64,000 bases of DNA. Source: Croceicoccus sp. Ery15 (GTDB taxonomy: Bacteria; Pseudomonadota; Alphaproteobacteria; Sphingomonadales; Sphingomonadaceae). The translations under genes were made by a program, and so were the position numbers. Below the pieces are notes generated by a model, which saw nothing but the letters and a program-made list of their open reading frames with translations, was not told the DNA's origin and made no database searches. The stretch is taken from the NCBI RefSeq assembly GCF_020985305.1, contig NZ_CP087588.1, positions 2,406,501-2,470,500 on the forward strand, in the 5' to 3' direction. Positions 18,541 to 27,589 of the stretch are shown one piece after another; the first letter of the stretch is position 1; the number at the start of each line of letters is the position of its first letter.

Positions 18541-19538
18541 TCGAGACACTTCTCAAGGCGCTGACGCTGCTGGCGATTTTCGGCACGGTCTTTCTGATCG
18601 TGCAACTTGGCCTGAATTACAGCTGGTCGAAAACAGCCCATAGCCGCGCGGTCAACAAGCGGCTGGCGATGATCCGCGAAGGCACCAGCCGCGACGAGAT
18701 TCTGGCGCGGTTGCGCAAGAACACGCCGCAGGACCATGCCAATCTGCCGCCTGTTTTCGCGCATATGCTGCAAAAGCTGGAGCGCACCATGCTGGCGGCG
18801 CAGGTCGGCTTTACCCCGCCGCAGATGATCATGGTGATGGGGGCGGCCTTTGTTGTTCTATCGGCGTTGTTGATGCTGCTGATCGGCGGGGCGGGTTTCC
18901 GCTTTACGGCGGGCACGATCCTGCTGTCGATCGTGCTGGCGGCATCGGCTTCATTCGTGCTGCCGGTCATGGTGCTGTCGATGATAGCGACCAAGCGGCG
19001 CAAGCGTGTCGAAGAACAGTTTCCCATCGCGCTCGACGTGTTCGTCCGCGCCTTGCGGGCGGGGCATCCGATCGCCGCCGCGCTGGAATTGCTGACCGAG
19101 GAAATGGAAGACCCCATCGGCAGCGAATTCGGTTTGGTCGCTGACGAAGTCGCCTATGGCGCAGAGCTGACCGACGCGCTGACCGCCATGGCCGAACGCT
19201 GGGACCTTGACGATATACGCATGTTCGTTGTCTCGCTTTCGGTACAGAACGAAACCGGCGGTAATCTTGCCGAAATCCTTCAGAACCTGTCGGAAGTGAT
19301 CCGCGCCCGTGCCAGCCTGTATATGAAGGTTCGTGCGCTCAGTTCCGAAGGACGCATGACGGGCTGGATGCTGACCATCCTGCCGGTTGCAGCCTTTATC
19401 GGCCTGTTCATGGTGAACCCCGAATTCTATCTGTCGGTGGCAGAGGACCGGATGTTCATCATCGGCTTTATCGTGCTGATGGTGATGTATGTTTCCGGGT
19501 TCCTGTGGATCCGCAAGATCATCGATCTGAAGGTCTGA
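18537..19538 (+). CDS. tadB: Tad pilus inner-membrane platform protein TadB
   Basis: This 333-residue protein is the first of the two GspF-type platform proteins of the Tad pilus. It has an N-terminal transmembrane segment, a pair of helices near residues 95-145, a GspF cytoplasmic domain (VEEQFPIALDVFVRALRAGH then NETGGNLAEILQNLSEVIRA) and a C-terminal membrane helix pair. It pairs with TadC just downstream and sits on the CpaF ATPase. Confidence 0.94.
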   Translation: MIETLLKALTLLAIFGTVFLIVQLGLNYSWSKTAHSRAVNKRLAMIREGTSRDEILARLRKNTPQDHANLPPVFAHMLQKLERTMLAAQVGFTPPQMIMVMGAAFVVLSALLMLLIGGAGFRFTAGTILLSIVLAASASFVLPVMVLSMIATKRRKRVEEQFPIALDVFVRALRAGHPIAAALELLTEEMEDPIGSEFGLVADEVAYGAELTDALTAMAERWDLDDIRMFVVSLSVQNETGGNLAEILQNLSEVIRARASLYMKVRALSSEGRMTGWMLTILPVAAFIGLFMVNPEFYLSVAEDRMFIIGFIVLMVMYVSGFLWIRKIIDLKV

Positions 19539-19542
19539 CGCC

Positions 19543-20514
19543 ATGATTGATTTCATCCTCGCCAACCAGACCGCGCGCATCGCCACGCTTGTTGGTCTGT
19601 TCGCGATTGTCGCCGCGCTGGTGTATCTGGCGCTTGGCGCATTCTCGCGTCGGTCGCAGATCCGTGCGGGGCTGCAAACTTTGGGCACCGACCGGCGCGA
19701 GGCGCAAACGGCGGCAAGCCTGCGCGAATCAAACAATAATTCGGCGTGGAGCAATCTGGCCGACATGGTCGAGCGCACGGGCCTCAGCCTGGCCGATACG
19801 AAGAGCGAGCGCTTGCGCGACAAGCTGATCGAGGCGGGTTACACCCATCCGGCAGCACCGCGGATCTTTACGCTGACGCGGCTGGTGCTGCCTTTCGTGC
19901 TGGTGGTCGGCTTTGTGCTGATCGTCTATTCACGGCCCGAACCTCCGGGCTTTTTCACGGTTTATTTCTTTGGCGCGATTTTGGGCTTTCTGGGCCTGTA
20001 TCTGCCTAATATCTATGTGCAGGCCAAGGCCGACCGGCGGCGCGAGCAAATCGTGAACGGTTTCCCCGATTGCCTCGACCTGCTGCTCGTCTGCGTAGAG
20101 GCTGGGCTGGGGATCGAGGCAGGCATGGACCGTGTGGGACGCGAGATGGTTCAGTCTCACCCGCTGGTATCGCAGTTGCTGTCAGTGGCCGTGCTGCGGC
20201 TGCGCGCCGGGGCCAGCCGCGAGGAAGCGTTCCGCAAGATGGCCGATATGGCCGGCGTGGACGAAATCCGCTCCTTCACCACGCTGCTGGTGCAATCGGA
20301 CAAGCTGGGGACGAGCATTTCGTCCACCCTGCGCGTCTATGCCAGCGAAATGCGTGAAAAACGCCGGATGCGCGCCGAGGAAAAGGCGCATCGCATTCCG
20401 GTCCTGATTTCCGTGCCGCTTGTGGTATGCATGCTGCCGACGATGATCGGCGTGCTGATGCTGCCCGCGAGCATTCGTGTCGTGCGCGACATTTTCCCGC
20501 TGATGAACGGGTAA
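19543..20514 (+). CDS. tadC: Tad pilus inner-membrane platform protein TadC
   Basis: This 323-residue protein is the second GspF-type platform protein. Transmembrane segments occur at the N-terminus, near residues 110-155, and at the C-terminus, with the GspF domain between (NGFPDCLDLLLVCVEAGLGI, then SDKLGTSISSTLRVYASEMR). It begins four bases after the tadB stop. With TadB it forms the membrane base through which the pilin is polymerised. Confidence 0.94.
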   Translation: MIDFILANQTARIATLVGLFAIVAALVYLALGAFSRRSQIRAGLQTLGTDRREAQTAASLRESNNNSAWSNLADMVERTGLSLADTKSERLRDKLIEAGYTHPAAPRIFTLTRLVLPFVLVVGFVLIVYSRPEPPGFFTVYFFGAILGFLGLYLPNIYVQAKADRRREQIVNGFPDCLDLLLVCVEAGLGIEAGMDRVGREMVQSHPLVSQLLSVAVLRLRAGASREEAFRKMADMAGVDEIRSFTTLLVQSDKLGTSISSTLRVYASEMREKRRMRAEEKAHRIPVLISVPLVVCMLPTMIGVLMLPASIRVVRDIFPLMNG

Positions 20515-20534
20515 GGATAGGGGGGAATCCTAAG

Positions 20535-21305
20535 ATGCTGAAAACCAACACCAGAAAGGCCATGACCGCAACGGGGATTGTCGCCGCTGCGCTGGCGCTG
20601 TCGGGCTGTCAGGCGATTTTCGGGCCGTCGACCGCGTCTCGCGGCGATCCGCAGAATGTGGATATGGGCGATTATTTCGAAGGCCGCCTCGCGGTCGGGC
20701 GCTACTACCTTGAAAAGGGGCTGACGACGCAGGCGATCACCGCTTTCCGGCAGGCGTCCTATGATCCGCGCTTTGCGGGCGAAGCCTTTAACGGCATGGC
20801 CATCGCCTATGACCAGCTGGGTCGCACCGATCTGGCGCATCGCTATTTCAACCAGGCCGTGGCTGCAGCGCCGAACGACGACCGCTTTTCGCGCAATCTT
20901 GCGCGGCTGGAAAACCGCACACCGGTGATGCCCGATGCGATGCCGCAGGTTCAGCAGGTCGAAATGGCGCAAATGGCGCTGCCCGAACTGCCCGCCATCG
21001 CGGCAGAGCCCGAGCTTGAGAAGCGGGGCGCGATCACAATCGGCGCAAAGCCCGCCACCGGCATTGCCGTTGCAGGCAAGCCTGCCAGCGATGCGGTGCG
21101 CGTGTCGCGCAGCGAAGTTCGCGTTGCATCCGCCGCTGCGCCGGTCAAAGCCGCACCTCCGGTCCGTACCGCCGTTCGCGCAGAATCCGTCAGTGAAAGC
21201 CGGGCGGTGATCGCGCGTGCAAGGCGCAGCGCGGCGGCCCGTCGCGGCTATCCGATCCGCCTCGTCTTCAACGATAATCAGGCATCGCTGTCTGCACAGG
21301 ACTGA
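20535..21305 (+). CDS. TadD-like tetratricopeptide lipoprotein
   Basis: This 256-residue protein starts with a lipoprotein signal (lipobox ALSGC, C25). Residues about 45-120 contain helical repeats of tetratricopeptide type (GRYYLEKGLTTQAITAFRQA and AYDQLGRTDLAHRYFNQAV). The rest is a basic, alanine-rich tail with no clear fold. TadD proteins are lipoproteins needed for Flp pilus assembly, and position between tadC and cpaA supports this role. The frame is open upstream to 20427 within tadC; the signal peptide fixes the start. Confidence 0.82.
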   Translation: MLKTNTRKAMTATGIVAAALALSGCQAIFGPSTASRGDPQNVDMGDYFEGRLAVGRYYLEKGLTTQAITAFRQASYDPRFAGEAFNGMAIAYDQLGRTDLAHRYFNQAVAAAPNDDRFSRNLARLENRTPVMPDAMPQVQQVEMAQMALPELPAIAAEPELEKRGAITIGAKPATGIAVAGKPASDAVRVSRSEVRVASAAAPVKAAPPVRTAVRAESVSESRAVIARARRSAAARRGYPIRLVFNDNQASLSAQD

Positions 21306-21311
21306 TAGATC

Positions 21312-21785
21312 GTGTCATTTCTGCCGGCCGCCTATCTGGCGGTGTTCTGCCTGCTCGCCCTTGCGGGGGCATGGACCGATCTTCGCAAACAGATCATACC
21401 CAATGGCCTGAACCTTGCCGTTCTGGTCGTCGGGCTGGTCGCCGTGCCGGTGATGTTCGGCTGGATGGGTCTGGCATGGGGACTGGCGCATTTCGCGGCG
21501 GCGCTTGTGGTCGGCATCGGCCTGTTCGCCATTGGCGCATGGGGCGGCGGCGATGCGAAGTTCTTCGCCGTCTGCGCCTTGTGGATTCCGATCCAGCACA
21601 GTGTTGCCTATCTGGTCGGACTGGGCATTGCGGGGCTGCTGCTGATTGTCGCATGGCTGGTCTGGGCAAAGCTGAGCGGCAAGGCCGTTTCGCGCAAGAG
21701 CCCGCTGCCCTATGGCGTGGCAATTGCACTGGGCGGCATTTTCGCGGTCGTCTCGGTCCCGGCGCTGGGATTCTGGCCCGGCTAA
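21312..21785 (+). CDS. cpaA: prepilin peptidase CpaA/TadV
   Basis: This 157-residue polytopic membrane aspartic peptidase cleaves the leaders of the Flp pilin and TadE/TadG-type pseudopilins. The catalytic aspartates are D23 in WTDLRKQIIPN and D81 in the GGGDAKF motif, matching the GxGD class. It lacks the N-terminal methylase domain of PilD-type enzymes, as expected for TadV/CpaA. A GTG start at 21312 follows the TadD-like gene by six bases. Confidence 0.93.
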   Translation: MSFLPAAYLAVFCLLALAGAWTDLRKQIIPNGLNLAVLVVGLVAVPVMFGWMGLAWGLAHFAAALVVGIGLFAIGAWGGGDAKFFAVCALWIPIQHSVAYLVGLGIAGLLLIVAWLVWAKLSGKAVSRKSPLPYGVAIALGGIFAVVSVPALGFWPG

Positions 21786-21861
21786 CCTCCGCGTTCGCAA
21801 CTGTTGCAGGGGACAGCGCACAGGAAGGGAACGGGGTAAACGCCTGCGGATTTGATCCCCG

Positions 21862-22602
21862 ATGACCCTTCCGCCCCGTCCTTCGAACCGAAACGGCAAG
21901 TCACGCGGACAGCGCATGGCGGTGATCGCGCTGGTGGCGTTGATACATCTGGGCGCGATTTATGCCTTGCTGCGCGCATTCGACATCGATGTGCTGCCGC
22001 AATCGGCCCGTTCGATCATGGCCTTCGATGTCGGCGCGCCCCAACCTCCGCCTCCGCCTCCGCCTCCGCCCCCTGAACCCGATCCCGAGCCTGAGGGTGC
22101 CAGCGCACCGCCCGCCCCCAGAGCAGAGCCGGCGCCCAAGGCCGCGCCGCCACCCAAGCAGGTGATCAAGCCTGATCCGCCCTTGCCTGTCGCTCCGGCC
22201 GAGGGAACCGAAAGACGCTCGGGCGCGGCAGATGCAGGCAGCGGATCGGGCGGCGGCGGCACCGGTTTCGGAACGGGCAGCGGTGGATCGGGCAGCGGCA
22301 TGGGAGGCATTGTCGCCCGCCGCGCGGTCAAGATCGCGGGCGATATTGTCGATGCGCGCGATTATCCGCGAAGTGGCAGCAAGGCACGATCGGGCACGTC
22401 GGTCACCGTTTATTACACCGTGGGCATCGATGGCATCCCACGCAATTGCCGGATCGCCAGACCCAGCGGCGATCCGGAAGCGGATCGCATAACATGTCGC
22501 CTGATCGAACAAAGATTTCGTTACAGACCTGCCACCGATCGAAATGGCAATCCTGTCCCCGATACTACCGGATGGCGGCAGTCTTTCTTTCTGGGTACTT
22601 AG
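21862..22602 (+). CDS. TonB-like energy transducer protein
   Basis: This 246-residue protein has an N-terminal transmembrane helix (about residues 19-40), a long proline-rich spacer (a run of prolines near residues 56-70, then alternating proline-lysine-alanine), a glycine-serine stretch, and a C-terminal TonB-type domain beginning near residue 165 (VTVYYTVGIDGIPRNCRIA). TonB couples the proton gradient to outer-membrane receptors. No exbB/exbD is adjacent. It follows the tad operon by 76 bases and may be independent of it. Confidence 0.8.
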   Translation: MTLPPRPSNRNGKSRGQRMAVIALVALIHLGAIYALLRAFDIDVLPQSARSIMAFDVGAPQPPPPPPPPPPEPDPEPEGASAPPAPRAEPAPKAAPPPKQVIKPDPPLPVAPAEGTERRSGAADAGSGSGGGGTGFGTGSGGSGSGMGGIVARRAVKIAGDIVDARDYPRSGSKARSGTSVTVYYTVGIDGIPRNCRIARPSGDPEADRITCRLIEQRFRYRPATDRNGNPVPDTTGWRQSFFLGT

Positions 22603-22781
22603 CTTGCTGCGCCTGCGAAATCTGGTTCTACTCCTCTATGGTTGCTTTGTCGGGCGGGTAAAGCGGGTTACGATGCGCCCAGTCGCCCGATTCTTGCGGC
22701 AGTTTTGCAAGTGCGAAGGAACCGGAAGCAGGTTGGGCGCATTGGGGGGAATATCGCCTCAACGCCGGGGACTACGCAGCA

Positions 22782-25217
22782 ATGGGAAACGGGACTACGA
22801 AGGATTTACCACCGCGCCAGCCGGGCCAGGGGCTGCGAACACCCGATAAGGGTGGCAGCGAAGTCATTCGTCTCTTTTCCGATCCCGCCGCGCAGACCGC
22901 GCGCCGCCGCGTTGCCCTGATCGGCACCTATGTTCCCCGCAAATGCGGCATCGCCACATTTACCGGCGATATTGTCGAACAGGCAGCGCTCTATCATCCT
23001 GATGTGACCTTCGATGTCTATGCGATGGCCGATCCGGCAAGGCCCGTCGATCACGGAGCCATTGCGGGCGAAATTCTGCAGGATGAGCGCGCCGACTACG
23101 CCCGCATGGCGCGCCGGATCAACGATTCGGGTGTCGATGCGGTCTGGCTGCAGCACGAATATGGCATTTTCGGCGGCGATTGCGGCGAGATGGTGCTCGA
23201 TCTGGTCGATCGCGTGGCCGCGCCGCTGATTGTGACGCTGCACACGGTGCTGGCCGATCCCTCGCCGCGCCAGCGCGCCATACTGGAGCGGCTGATCGAT
23301 CGTGCCTCGCAAGTAATGGTCATGGCCCGCCATTCGCGCGATTTGCTGATGCAGATGTATAATGTGGGCGACGCCCGCATCACTGTCATCGAACACGGCG
23401 CGCCCGACCGTCCGTTCGGACGGCAAGACTTGTTCAAGCAGGCGCTGGGCATCGAAAACCGCAAGGTGATGATGAGCTTCGGGCTGATCGGGCCCGGCAA
23501 GGGGCTGGAGCATGTGATCGAGGCGATGCCAGCCATCACGGCGCGCCATCCCGATTTCCTCTATCGCATAGTCGGCGCGACCCACCCCAATCTGGTGGCA
23601 GAGCAGGGTGAAGCCTATCGCGAAAGGCTTAAAGCTTTGGCCGACGATCTGGGCGTGGCAGACCATATCGAATGGGTCGACCGCTTTGTCGAGACGGAAG
23701 AGTTGCTCGACCAGCTGGAGGCGAGCGATATCTATGTCACTGCCTATCCCAATCTTCAGCAATCGACATCGGGCACGCTCAGCTATGCGGTTGCGCTGGG
23801 TAAGGCCGTGATTTCAACGCCCTATCTGCATGCCGCCGAATTGCTGGCGGACGGCGTGGGCGAGCTGATCGAGCCATGTTCAAGCGGTGCGATCGCGGAT
23901 GCGGTGAATCGCTTGCTGGACGATCCGGCGGAGCTGGAAGCGCTGCAACGCCGGGCCTATGCCCGCGGGCGGGAGACGATCTGGCCACGCTATGCCGATG
24001 GGGTGGTGCGCATGATCGATCATGTCGCTGCCGACGCGCCGCGCCGCCCGATGATCGAACTGGCGACTTGCGATTTACGGACCCCGGGTTTGTCGGGGTT
24101 TGTTGCGATGTGCGACGATACCGGCATGGTCCAGCACGCCATCGGACAAGTGCCCGACCGTCGGCATGGCTATTGCCTTGACGATAATGCCCGCGCACTG
24201 ATGTTGGTGAGCGAGGCGGAGGCGATGGACGCGCCGACCGCGGATCGCCTTGGCGCGACATTCGCCGCCTTTATCAACCATGCATGGAACCCCGAAGCGC
24301 AGCGGTTCCGTAACTTCATGCATTACGACCGCAGCTGGGGCGAGGAATGCGGCTCTGACGATGCCAATGGTCGCGCGCTCTGGGCGCTGGGCCATACCGC
24401 CTTGCGCGGGCGGAGCGAGGATTTGCGCTGGTGGGCACGCGGTCTGTTCGATGAAGTGCTGGCGATGATGGACGCGATCGAATCGCCGCGCGCCATCGCC
24501 TTTGCCACGCTTGGCGCGGCTTGCCGGATCGAAGGCGAACCGGATCACGCGGGCGCACTTTCGTTACTGAACCGCAGCGGCGAATTCCTTCACCGGCTGC
24601 TGGCCGAATCGCGCCGCCCCGATTGGGGCTGGTTCGAAACCGTGCTCGGCTATGACAATCCACGCCTGTCGCAGGCGTTGATAGAGGCGGGCCGCATCAC
24701 CGGCCATGGCGAATGGGTGCTGGCCGGGCTGTCCAGCCTGCGCTGGATTTCGACGATGCAGCTTTCCGCCAGCGGCCAGTTCCGCCCCGTCGGGTCGGAC
24801 AGCTTTACCCATCCGCACGAAGCGCTGCCCTTCGATCAGCAACCGTTGGAAGCGCAAGCCGCAGTCGAAGCGGCGGCCAGCGCCTATCGCGCCGATCCGT
24901 CGCAGCGCTGGATCGACCATGCGCAAACAGCCTATCGCTGGTTTTTCGGCCATAACGATCGCGGCGCCGTGCTGGCCGATCTGGCCAGCGGACAATGCCG
25001 CGACGGGATCACCCCGCGCGGCCCCAACCGCAATTGCGGCGCGGAATCGATTTTGGCGTTTCAGCTTGCGCATTACGGCGTGGTAGCGCTGACACGTTCG
25101 CAATCGGACGAGTCGGAGTCGCCCGAATCCGAAGCGGACGACCAGTCAATGGCGTTTCACGCGGGAGAGATCCTTGAGAAAAGGCGATTATCCGAAAAGC
25201 CCGCTGCGAATTTCTGA
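22782..25217 (+). CDS. two-domain glycosyltransferase with C-terminal (alpha/alpha)-barrel-like domain
   Basis: This 811-residue protein has a GT4-type glycosyltransferase domain in about residues 35-420 (IGTYVPRKCGIATFTGDI at the start, SFGLIGPGKGLEHVIEAMP and YPNLQQSTSGTLSYAVALGK toward the donor site). Residues about 430-780 form a second, helix-rich domain with conserved acidic and tryptophan motifs (HGYCLDDNARALML, WGEECGSDDANGRALWALGH, PDWGWFETVLGYDNPR), which looks like a six-hairpin glycosidase-type fold. There is no signal peptide. Its last 44 bases overlap the GH130-type gene, and downstream genes supply GDP-mannose, so mannose is the likely sugar. Donor and acceptor are inferred. 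Confidence 0.78.
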   Translation: MGNGTTKDLPPRQPGQGLRTPDKGGSEVIRLFSDPAAQTARRRVALIGTYVPRKCGIATFTGDIVEQAALYHPDVTFDVYAMADPARPVDHGAIAGEILQDERADYARMARRINDSGVDAVWLQHEYGIFGGDCGEMVLDLVDRVAAPLIVTLHTVLADPSPRQRAILERLIDRASQVMVMARHSRDLLMQMYNVGDARITVIEHGAPDRPFGRQDLFKQALGIENRKVMMSFGLIGPGKGLEHVIEAMPAITARHPDFLYRIVGATHPNLVAEQGEAYRERLKALADDLGVADHIEWVDRFVETEELLDQLEASDIYVTAYPNLQQSTSGTLSYAVALGKAVISTPYLHAAELLADGVGELIEPCSSGAIADAVNRLLDDPAELEALQRRAYARGRETIWPRYADGVVRMIDHVAADAPRRPMIELATCDLRTPGLSGFVAMCDDTGMVQHAIGQVPDRRHGYCLDDNARALMLVSEAEAMDAPTADRLGATFAAFINHAWNPEAQRFRNFMHYDRSWGEECGSDDANGRALWALGHTALRGRSEDLRWWARGLFDEVLAMMDAIESPRAIAFATLGAACRIEGEPDHAGALSLLNRSGEFLHRLLAESRRPDWGWFETVLGYDNPRLSQALIEAGRITGHGEWVLAGLSSLRWISTMQLSASGQFRPVGSDSFTHPHEALPFDQQPLEAQAAVEAAASAYRADPSQRWIDHAQTAYRWFFGHNDRGAVLADLASGQCRDGITPRGPNRNCGAESILAFQLAHYGVVALTRSQSDESESPESEADDQSMAFHAGEILEKRRLSEKPAANF

Positions 25218-26493
25218 CAGCAGGCTCTTTGCCGACCATTCACGCGTAGTTCTTCGACCGTTTCATCTGGGCTGGCAGGCCCGCACCGCCGATGGCAATC
25301 GCGCCATGCGGCTGGTCGAGGATATCGCCAGCCTGTCGGAAGAAGCGGCCGCGGCGGAATATGCGCATGTCTGCCACGATTTTCTGGAACGGCACTGGCA
25401 AACGGAACAGATGTTCCTGGAACGCTATGCCGAGGTAGAGGAGACGCTGGAGCTTGATCCGGCGGCCTATTCCGATCTGCGCAAAAAGCTGATCGGCAGC
25501 TATTTCTGCCATGAATATACCTATGCCGCCGCGGCGCTGATGAACCCGTCGATCGTGCCGCATCCCGACCAGAGCGGGATGAGCGCCGATTCCTGCCGTT
25601 TCGTGATGAGCCTTCGCGCAGTGGGCGAGGGGCACATCAGCTCGGTCGCGTTTCGCGAAGGCATTATGGAGGCGGACGGATCGTTTCGCCTGTGGCCGCA
25701 ATCCAGCTTTGCCACTGCCGCCAACTCCGCCGATTGCTCGACCGAAGGCGATTGCGCGGTCGAGGTGCATCGCCATCCGGACAGCAGCCTGTCGAACACG
25801 GTGATCTTTCCCATTACCGAACAGCAGGCGGGCGGGCTGGAGGATTTGCGGTTGGTGCGCTTCGACCACGGTCCCGATGAAAACGGTGCGTCGGATTTTG
25901 AATGGATCGGCACCTATACCGCCTATTCGGGCCACTCGATCCGGTCCGAGCTGATGCGCACGCGCGACTTTCGTACCTTCACGTTGGAGCCGATTCTGGG
26001 CACAGCGGGGCGTAACAAGGGCATGGCCCTGTTCCCGAACAAGATCGGTGGCCGCTATGCGATGGTCGGTCGGCAGGATGGCAAGAACCTGTTCCTGTTA
26101 TTCTCCGACGATCTGGTGAACTGGGATGATGAGGGGGTCATGCTTATGGGCCCGAAATATCCTTGGGAATTCATCCAGATAGGCAATTGCGGCAGCCCCA
26201 TCCTTACCGACGAAGGATGGCTGCTCTTTACCCATGGGGTGGGGGCCATGCGCAAATATTCGCTGGGCTGTGCCCTGCTGGACCGTGACGACCCGTCGAA
26301 GGTGCTGGCGCGCAGTCCCGCGCCGGTGCTGGCGGCGGAGGATGACGACCGGTCGGGCTATGTGCCCAATGTGGTATATACTTGCGGGGCCTTGAAATTG
26401 GGCGGCAGTCTGTTGATTCCATATGGTATCTCGGACAGCGCGGTCGGCTTTGCCAGCTGCTCTGTAAACGAACTACTGGCGATGATGGAGTGA
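25174..26493 (+). CDS. GH130-type glycosidase / mannoside phosphorylase
   Basis: This 439-residue protein has an N-terminal helical extension (about residues 1-130) followed by a five-bladed beta-propeller with GH130 features: GEGHISSVAFREG, the acidic motif LEDLRLV that occupies the place of the catalytic aspartate region, and later AGRNKGMALFPNKIGG and NCGSPILTDEGWLLFTHGVG. GH130 enzymes phosphorolyse beta-mannosides to mannose-1-phosphate. It starts at a TTG with ribosome site GGGAGA at 25163-25168, inside the end of the glycosyltransferase gene. Its likely product, mannose-1-phosphate, is the substrate of the next gene. Confidence 0.82.
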   Translation: MRKGDYPKSPLRISDSRLFADHSRVVLRPFHLGWQARTADGNRAMRLVEDIASLSEEAAAAEYAHVCHDFLERHWQTEQMFLERYAEVEETLELDPAAYSDLRKKLIGSYFCHEYTYAAAALMNPSIVPHPDQSGMSADSCRFVMSLRAVGEGHISSVAFREGIMEADGSFRLWPQSSFATAANSADCSTEGDCAVEVHRHPDSSLSNTVIFPITEQQAGGLEDLRLVRFDHGPDENGASDFEWIGTYTAYSGHSIRSELMRTRDFRTFTLEPILGTAGRNKGMALFPNKIGGRYAMVGRQDGKNLFLLFSDDLVNWDDEGVMLMGPKYPWEFIQIGNCGSPILTDEGWLLFTHGVGAMRKYSLGCALLDRDDPSKVLARSPAPVLAAEDDDRSGYVPNVVYTCGALKLGGSLLIPYGISDSAVGFASCSVNELLAMME

Positions 26494-26502
26494 AGCCCCG
26501 CA

Positions 26503-27540
26503 ATGGCAAAGATGGTTCCGGTCGTGCTGTGCGGCGGCAGCGGTACGCGGCTTTGGCCGCGTTCGCGTAAAAGCTTTCCCAAACCCTTTCTGCCGCTGAT
26601 CGGCGACAATACGTTGTTCGAGGGCACGCTGGCCCGCTGCGCCGATGCCGACAGTTTCGGACCGCCCATCGTGGTCACGGGCGAGGGGCATCTGGCGCAT
26701 GTCGATGCGCAGCTGGGCGATTCCCCCGGTGCCGGCGTGATCGTGGAGCCGATGGCCCGCAATACCGCAGCCGCCATCGCCATGGCCGCCTGCCGCCTGC
26801 CGCCTGAAACCGTAATGCTGGTCTGCCCGTCGGACCACCATATCGCCGACACCGCCGCCTTTTCGCAGGCAGCGAAGCGCGCGGCGGATCTGGCCGATGA
26901 AGGATGGCTGGTCGCGTTCGGCATTACCGCGACATCGCCCGAAACGGGCTATGGCTATATCAAGCGGGGCGAGCCCATCGGGGACGGAGCCTACAAGGTC
27001 GAGCGTTTCGTGGAGAAGCCCGATCGGGAACGGGCACAGCAGTTCCTGGCCGACGGCGGGTATAGCTGGAACGGCGGGCTGTTCGCCTTTCGCGCCGACC
27101 GCTTTATGGAAGAGCTGGAAGCCCACCGTCCCGCCATCGCGGCCGCAGCGCGCAAGGCGGCAGAGGCAGGCCATGTCGAGGGTCGTCGTTTTCACCCCGA
27201 TGCAGAGGCATTTGCCGCCATCGAATCCGAATCGGTCGATTATGCGGTGATGGAAAACACCAGTCGCGCCGCCATGGTCCCCGCCAGCATGGGCTGGTCC
27301 GATATCGGCAGCTGGACCAGCCTGCGCGATGCACTGATCCGCGACGGTTCGGGCAACACGGTCAATGGCCGTGCGGAACTGGTCGATTGCAACAATGTCT
27401 ACGTCGAAAGTGATGGTCCGCGCGTATCCGTAATTGGACTGGACGATGTGGTTGTCGTGGTGGATGGTGACGAAGTGCTGGTGACCACCGCCGCCGGCGC
27501 GCAAAAGGTCGGCAAGCTGGAAGGCGCGGCCAAGCAATGA
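26503..27540 (+). CDS. manC: mannose-1-phosphate guanylyltransferase
   Basis: This enzyme makes GDP-mannose from mannose-1-phosphate and GTP. The nucleotidyltransferase signature VVLCGGSGTRLWPRSRKSFP is at the N-terminus, with FVEKPDRERAQQFL and YSWNGGLFAFRADRFMEELE further on and a short C-terminal beta-helix region. At 345 residues it lacks the fused isomerase cupin domain of longer ManC proteins; that activity is encoded separately by the next gene. It begins nine bases after the GH130-type gene. Confidence 0.93.
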   Translation: MAKMVPVVLCGGSGTRLWPRSRKSFPKPFLPLIGDNTLFEGTLARCADADSFGPPIVVTGEGHLAHVDAQLGDSPGAGVIVEPMARNTAAAIAMAACRLPPETVMLVCPSDHHIADTAAFSQAAKRAADLADEGWLVAFGITATSPETGYGYIKRGEPIGDGAYKVERFVEKPDRERAQQFLADGGYSWNGGLFAFRADRFMEELEAHRPAIAAAARKAAEAGHVEGRRFHPDAEAFAAIESESVDYAVMENTSRAAMVPASMGWSDIGSWTSLRDALIRDGSGNTVNGRAELVDCNNVYVESDGPRVSVIGLDDVVVVVDGDEVLVTTAAGAQKVGKLEGAAKQ

Positions 27541-27589
27541 TCCGGGCATCGGGCAAGTGATGTCGGCGGCCATGATCGAGGTTGGGGCG

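Noticed and set aside
22036..22075. CTCCGC repeats as a regulatory repeat
   Set aside because: They encode the proline run of the TonB-like spacer, a normal feature of that family.
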